10,859 bases of DNA from positions 1 to 10,859 of the forward strand of contig CADBQK010000310.1 of the NCBI GenBank assembly GCA_902796775.1, written 5' to 3'. How positions within the stretch are numbered: position 1 is the stretch's first letter; each line of letters starts with the position of its first letter. The notes under the pieces were generated by a model. That model did not search any database. It was given only the letters and a program-made list of their open reading frames with translations, and was not told where the DNA came from. Both the position numbers and the translations under genes were made by a program. The stretch comes from an uncultured Lachnospiraceae bacterium (lineage in GTDB: Bacteria; Bacillota_A; Clostridia; Lachnospirales; Lachnospiraceae). This document shows positions 9,099 to 10,859 of this stretch, in pieces.

Positions 9099-9122
9099 AA
9101 AAGTGGTTTTTTTGCTGAACAA
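9094..9122 (-). promoter_or_regulatory. Promoter of the ABC transporter operon
   Basis: On the minus strand a perfect TATAAT (9094-9099) lies 17 bp downstream of TTGTTC (9117-9122). The predicted start is near 9087, giving a leader of about 45 nt before the binding-protein ATG. The weak -35 box (three of six) with a perfect -10 suits a promoter that needs an activator, consistent with the neighbouring PucR-family gene. Confidence 0.7.
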
Positions 9123-9152
9123 TGTCCATGGAACCGAATTTTATTGTCCAAT
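9123..9152. promoter_or_regulatory. Candidate regulator operator
   Basis: TGTCCA occurs twice in the same orientation (9123-9128 and 9145-9150), 22 bp or about two helical turns apart. The second copy is inside an ATTG-TC-CAAT inverted repeat (9143-9152), and the first runs into a CCATGG palindrome (9127-9132). The pair sits directly upstream of the -35 box of the operon promoter, where an activator would bind, and downstream of the regulator's own promoter, where it would repress. Confidence 0.4.
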
Positions 9153-9173
9153 GAGACAAAGAGGAATGTAATA

Positions 9174-10409
9174 ATGGGAATTTCCTGCAAAGAAATACTA
9201 TATCTTCCAGCCCTGAAAGGTCTCAAGGTAGCCGGTGGAGCAAACGGGCTGGATCGTATTATCGACTGGGTCTATTTTGGTGATGTGATAGATGATCTGG
9301 AAAATGGGCGGCAATGGATCAACGGAAATGAACTGGTCATACTAACCGGTATTTCGATCAAAGGATCTTCTTCACGCCTTCTTAAAATGCTTCCGGAATA
9401 TGCGAGCTGCAACATATCCGGAATCCTGATTTCATTTGGAAGATATTTTACGGAGTTATCCGAAGAGATCAGGTTGGAAGCAGATAGACTGGCTCTTCCT
9501 ATCTTCACTCTCCCCTGGGAAGTAAAGCTCGTTGATGCCAGCAGAAGTATCTGCAATGCAATCATCTCCAGGGAAATTGCCGATCATGAATCCTCTAATA
9601 TTCTGAATGCGCTTCTTTCCGGTTCTCTTGCCTCCCATGAACACCTGGAAGAGATTCTGAGCAGAATCAATTTCAGCCTTAAGCATCCCTACCGTGCAGG
9701 TGTCCTCGAGAGTACTTATTCAGGTTCTTCATCGGCATCTGAAGATGCATATGATTACCATGCATATCAAAGAAAACTGCTTCGGTGCGCACGAAGTGCA
9801 TTTGATCACTTTTTTCCTTCCGTTCTACTAAGCTTTGAAAAGAACACCTTACTTTTTCTTACTGCTGAAGAGTCCTGCGAGAAGATTTCTGCAGCTATAG
9901 AAAAGATACTGCAAAATATGCGGACTCTGTATCCAGATCTGTCTTTTCATGCTGGCGTCGGACTGCCTTGCCATCTCCCCCAGAAACTTCCATTAAGCTA
10001 CAAACAGGCGAAAGAAGCTTCCTATCTGACCTGGCTGGACAGTACCATATCTTCTCCTGCCTTTTACAATGAAGCTGATCTATATTCTTTGCTTTTGATG
10101 ATCAAAGACCTGGATGTGTTGGAAAAGTACCATAACCATTTTTTAACTCCTCTTTTCGAATATGAAAAGCAAAAGCATCTGGACTTGTTTCGGACGCTTC
10201 AATGCTATTATAAACATCATTTTCGTCTTCCGGAGACTGCCAAGGAGTTGCTCATTCATAGGAATACTCTGAAATACCGGTTGGGAAAGATAGAGGAAAT
10301 CCTTGGTCTGGAACTGAAGGATCCTGAGAATATCGCTTCCATTCATGCGGCGATAAAAATACATATGATATTGAAAAAGAAAGAAAAAAGCAATGGAGAT
10401 AGGGTTTGA
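9174..10409 (+). CDS. PucR-family transcriptional regulator
   Basis: DNA-binding regulator of 411 residues, expected to control the divergent transporter operon. The N-terminal PucR sensory domain (PF07905, about 5-125) shows its typical pattern: PALKGLKVAGGANGLDRII, ELVILTGI, ISGILISFGRYF and LALPIFTLPW. A middle CdaR/GGDEF-like region spans about 165-290. The C-terminal helix-turn-helix of the PucR type (HTH_30, about 335-397) includes ETAKELLIHRNTLKYRLGKIEEILGL. Family members sense small molecules and often activate nitrogen-compound or purine catabolism; the ligand here is unknown and is presumably the transported compound. The ATG at 9174 has GAGG 9 nt upstream; a TTG at 9144 in the same frame would place ten extra residues before the PucR domain and is unlikely. 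The stop codon lies in the loop of the shared terminator hairpin. Confidence 0.93.
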   Translation: MGISCKEILYLPALKGLKVAGGANGLDRIIDWVYFGDVIDDLENGRQWINGNELVILTGISIKGSSSRLLKMLPEYASCNISGILISFGRYFTELSEEIRLEADRLALPIFTLPWEVKLVDASRSICNAIISREIADHESSNILNALLSGSLASHEHLEEILSRINFSLKHPYRAGVLESTYSGSSSASEDAYDYHAYQRKLLRCARSAFDHFFPSVLLSFEKNTLLFLTAEESCEKISAAIEKILQNMRTLYPDLSFHAGVGLPCHLPQKLPLSYKQAKEASYLTWLDSTISSPAFYNEADLYSLLLMIKDLDVLEKYHNHFLTPLFEYEKQKHLDLFRTLQCYYKHHFRLPETAKELLIHRNTLKYRLGKIEEILGLELKDPENIASIHAAIKIHMILKKKEKSNGDRV

Positions 10410-10423
10410 AACTCTATCTCCAT
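10393..10423 (-). terminator. Intrinsic terminator of argD, overlapping the end of the regulator gene
   Basis: ATGGAGATAG (10393-10402) and CTATCTCCAT (10414-10423) pair perfectly; one G-U and GTT/AAC continue the stem to a 3-nt loop. Reading leftward from argD, the stem is followed after three bases by a run of six T's and more T-rich sequence, so it should terminate argD. Reading rightward there is no proper T-run, so it is weaker for the regulator. The loop is exactly the regulator's TGA stop codon (10407-10409). Confidence 0.75.
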
Positions 10424-10435
10424 CCATCTATCTTA

Positions 10436-10859
10436 CTATGCAATACTTTCCAGCACCTGGCTGAGCAGAGCAGCCATGTGGTCGATGTCCTCACGTGTGA
10501 TCACAAGCGGCGGAACAAGTCGGATAACGTCCGATCCGGCAGAAAGAATTACCAGTCCATTCTCAAGAGCTTTGGATACGATCTTTCCAACCGGATATCC
10601 CTCGACTACCAGCCCCTGCATGAGACCTTTTCCGCGGCGGGTTTTCAGGCAGTCATATTGATCGACCAGCCCGTCAAGGACCTTCTCTAAGTAAGGAGTA
10701 ATCTCCTTCACATGTTCAATGATCTGCATCTCATCAAACAAATCAAAGACGGTCGATACAGCCCGGCATGCAAGCGGATTTCCGCCGTATGTGGTTCCAT
10801 GGTCTCCCGGGACCAGAGAGGAAGCCGCAGCTTTCTCATTCAGGACGAAAGCACCGACC
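10436..10859 (-). CDS. argD: Acetylornithine aminotransferase, C-terminal part (cut by window edge)
   Basis: PLP-dependent class III aminotransferase of arginine biosynthesis, converting N-acetylglutamate semialdehyde to N-acetylornithine. Only about the last 140 residues lie in the window; the PLP lysine is beyond the edge. The first visible residues, VGAFVLNEKAA, match the family's IGA-containing strand, and GDHGTTYGGNPLAC is the ArgD cofactor-phosphate and substrate block. RGKGLMQGL and IRLVPPLVITREDID, the usual end of the family, follow. The reading frame is continuous from the edge to the TAG at 10436; the apparent start at 10741 is only an internal TTG. It is convergent with the regulator, 26 bp apart. 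Ornithine aminotransferases are close relatives, but HGTTYGGNPLA favours ArgD. Confidence 0.92.
   Translation of the reverse strand, partial: VGAFVLNEKAAASSLVPGDHGTTYGGNPLACRAVSTVFDLFDEMQIIEHVKEITPYLEKVLDGLVDQYDCLKTRRGKGLMQGLVVEGYPVGKIVSKALENGLVILSAGSDVIRLVPPLVITREDIDHMAALLSQVLESIA

Noticed and set aside
9043..9159. N-terminal extension of the binding protein up to 9159
   Set aside because: The extension would cross both promoters, has no ribosome binding site and would bury the signal peptide 39 residues inside.
10436..10741. A stand-alone 101-residue gene at 10741
   Set aside because: The frame continues without a stop to the window edge and encodes the ArgD GDHGTTYGGNPLAC block, so this is the end of argD.

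Overview
The window reads as a stretch of a Gram-positive anaerobe chromosome, most likely a clostridial (Lachnospiraceae-like) Firmicute. The evidence is purine-rich Shine-Dalgarno sequences before nearly every gene, sigma-A type promoters with 17-bp spacers, a PucR-family regulator and intermediate base composition. The taxon is an inference; no RNA or marker gene is present. Both flanks are housekeeping genes: glpK (glycerol kinase) on the left and the 3' part of argD (acetylornithine aminotransferase) on the right. Sampled 60-base lines there are richer in G+C (63% at 1141-1200, 55% at 10621-10680) than sampled lines of the central cluster (38% at 2281-2340, 33% at 7441-7500), which suggests an accessory insert between two core genes.

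The centre (about 1797-10409) is one functional unit. A PucR-type regulator on the + strand (9174-10409) diverges from a minus-strand operon. In transcription order the operon holds a peptide-type substrate-binding protein (9042-7471), a DppB-like permease (7343-6333), a DppC-like permease (6318-5440), a single-chain DppD-DppF ATPase with two nucleotide-binding domains (5427-3652), an EamA/DMT-family transporter coupled by a TGATG overlap (3652-2711), and a small cytoplasmic serine hydrolase of the class C beta-lactamase/DD-peptidase fold (2642-1797). The two sides share a 131-bp control region in which the -10 boxes of two opposed promoters overlap almost completely, so transcription of regulator and operon should be mutually exclusive. 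Candidate operator repeats lie just beside them.

The simplest functional reading, which is inference, is an inducible cassette: an ABC importer takes up a small peptide- or amide-like molecule, the intracellular hydrolase acts on it, and the EamA protein exports a product or a related metabolite. The substrate cannot be read from sequence. Single-chain ATPases of this kind occur in glutathione (GsiA) and microcin C/peptide (YejF) importers, and PucR-domain regulators often control nitrogen-compound catabolism.

Details worth attention: the first ATPase domain has lost its switch histidine; the binding protein has ten cysteines after the signal region and no clean lipobox; a short open frame and two hairpins lie between the binding-protein and permease genes; the 3' end of glpK has an abutting imperfect 36/37-bp tandem duplicate; the glpK leader folds at its predicted 5' end; and a hairpin between pucR and argD carries the pucR stop codon in its loop. 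No CRISPR, tRNA, rRNA, insertion sequence or transposase was seen.
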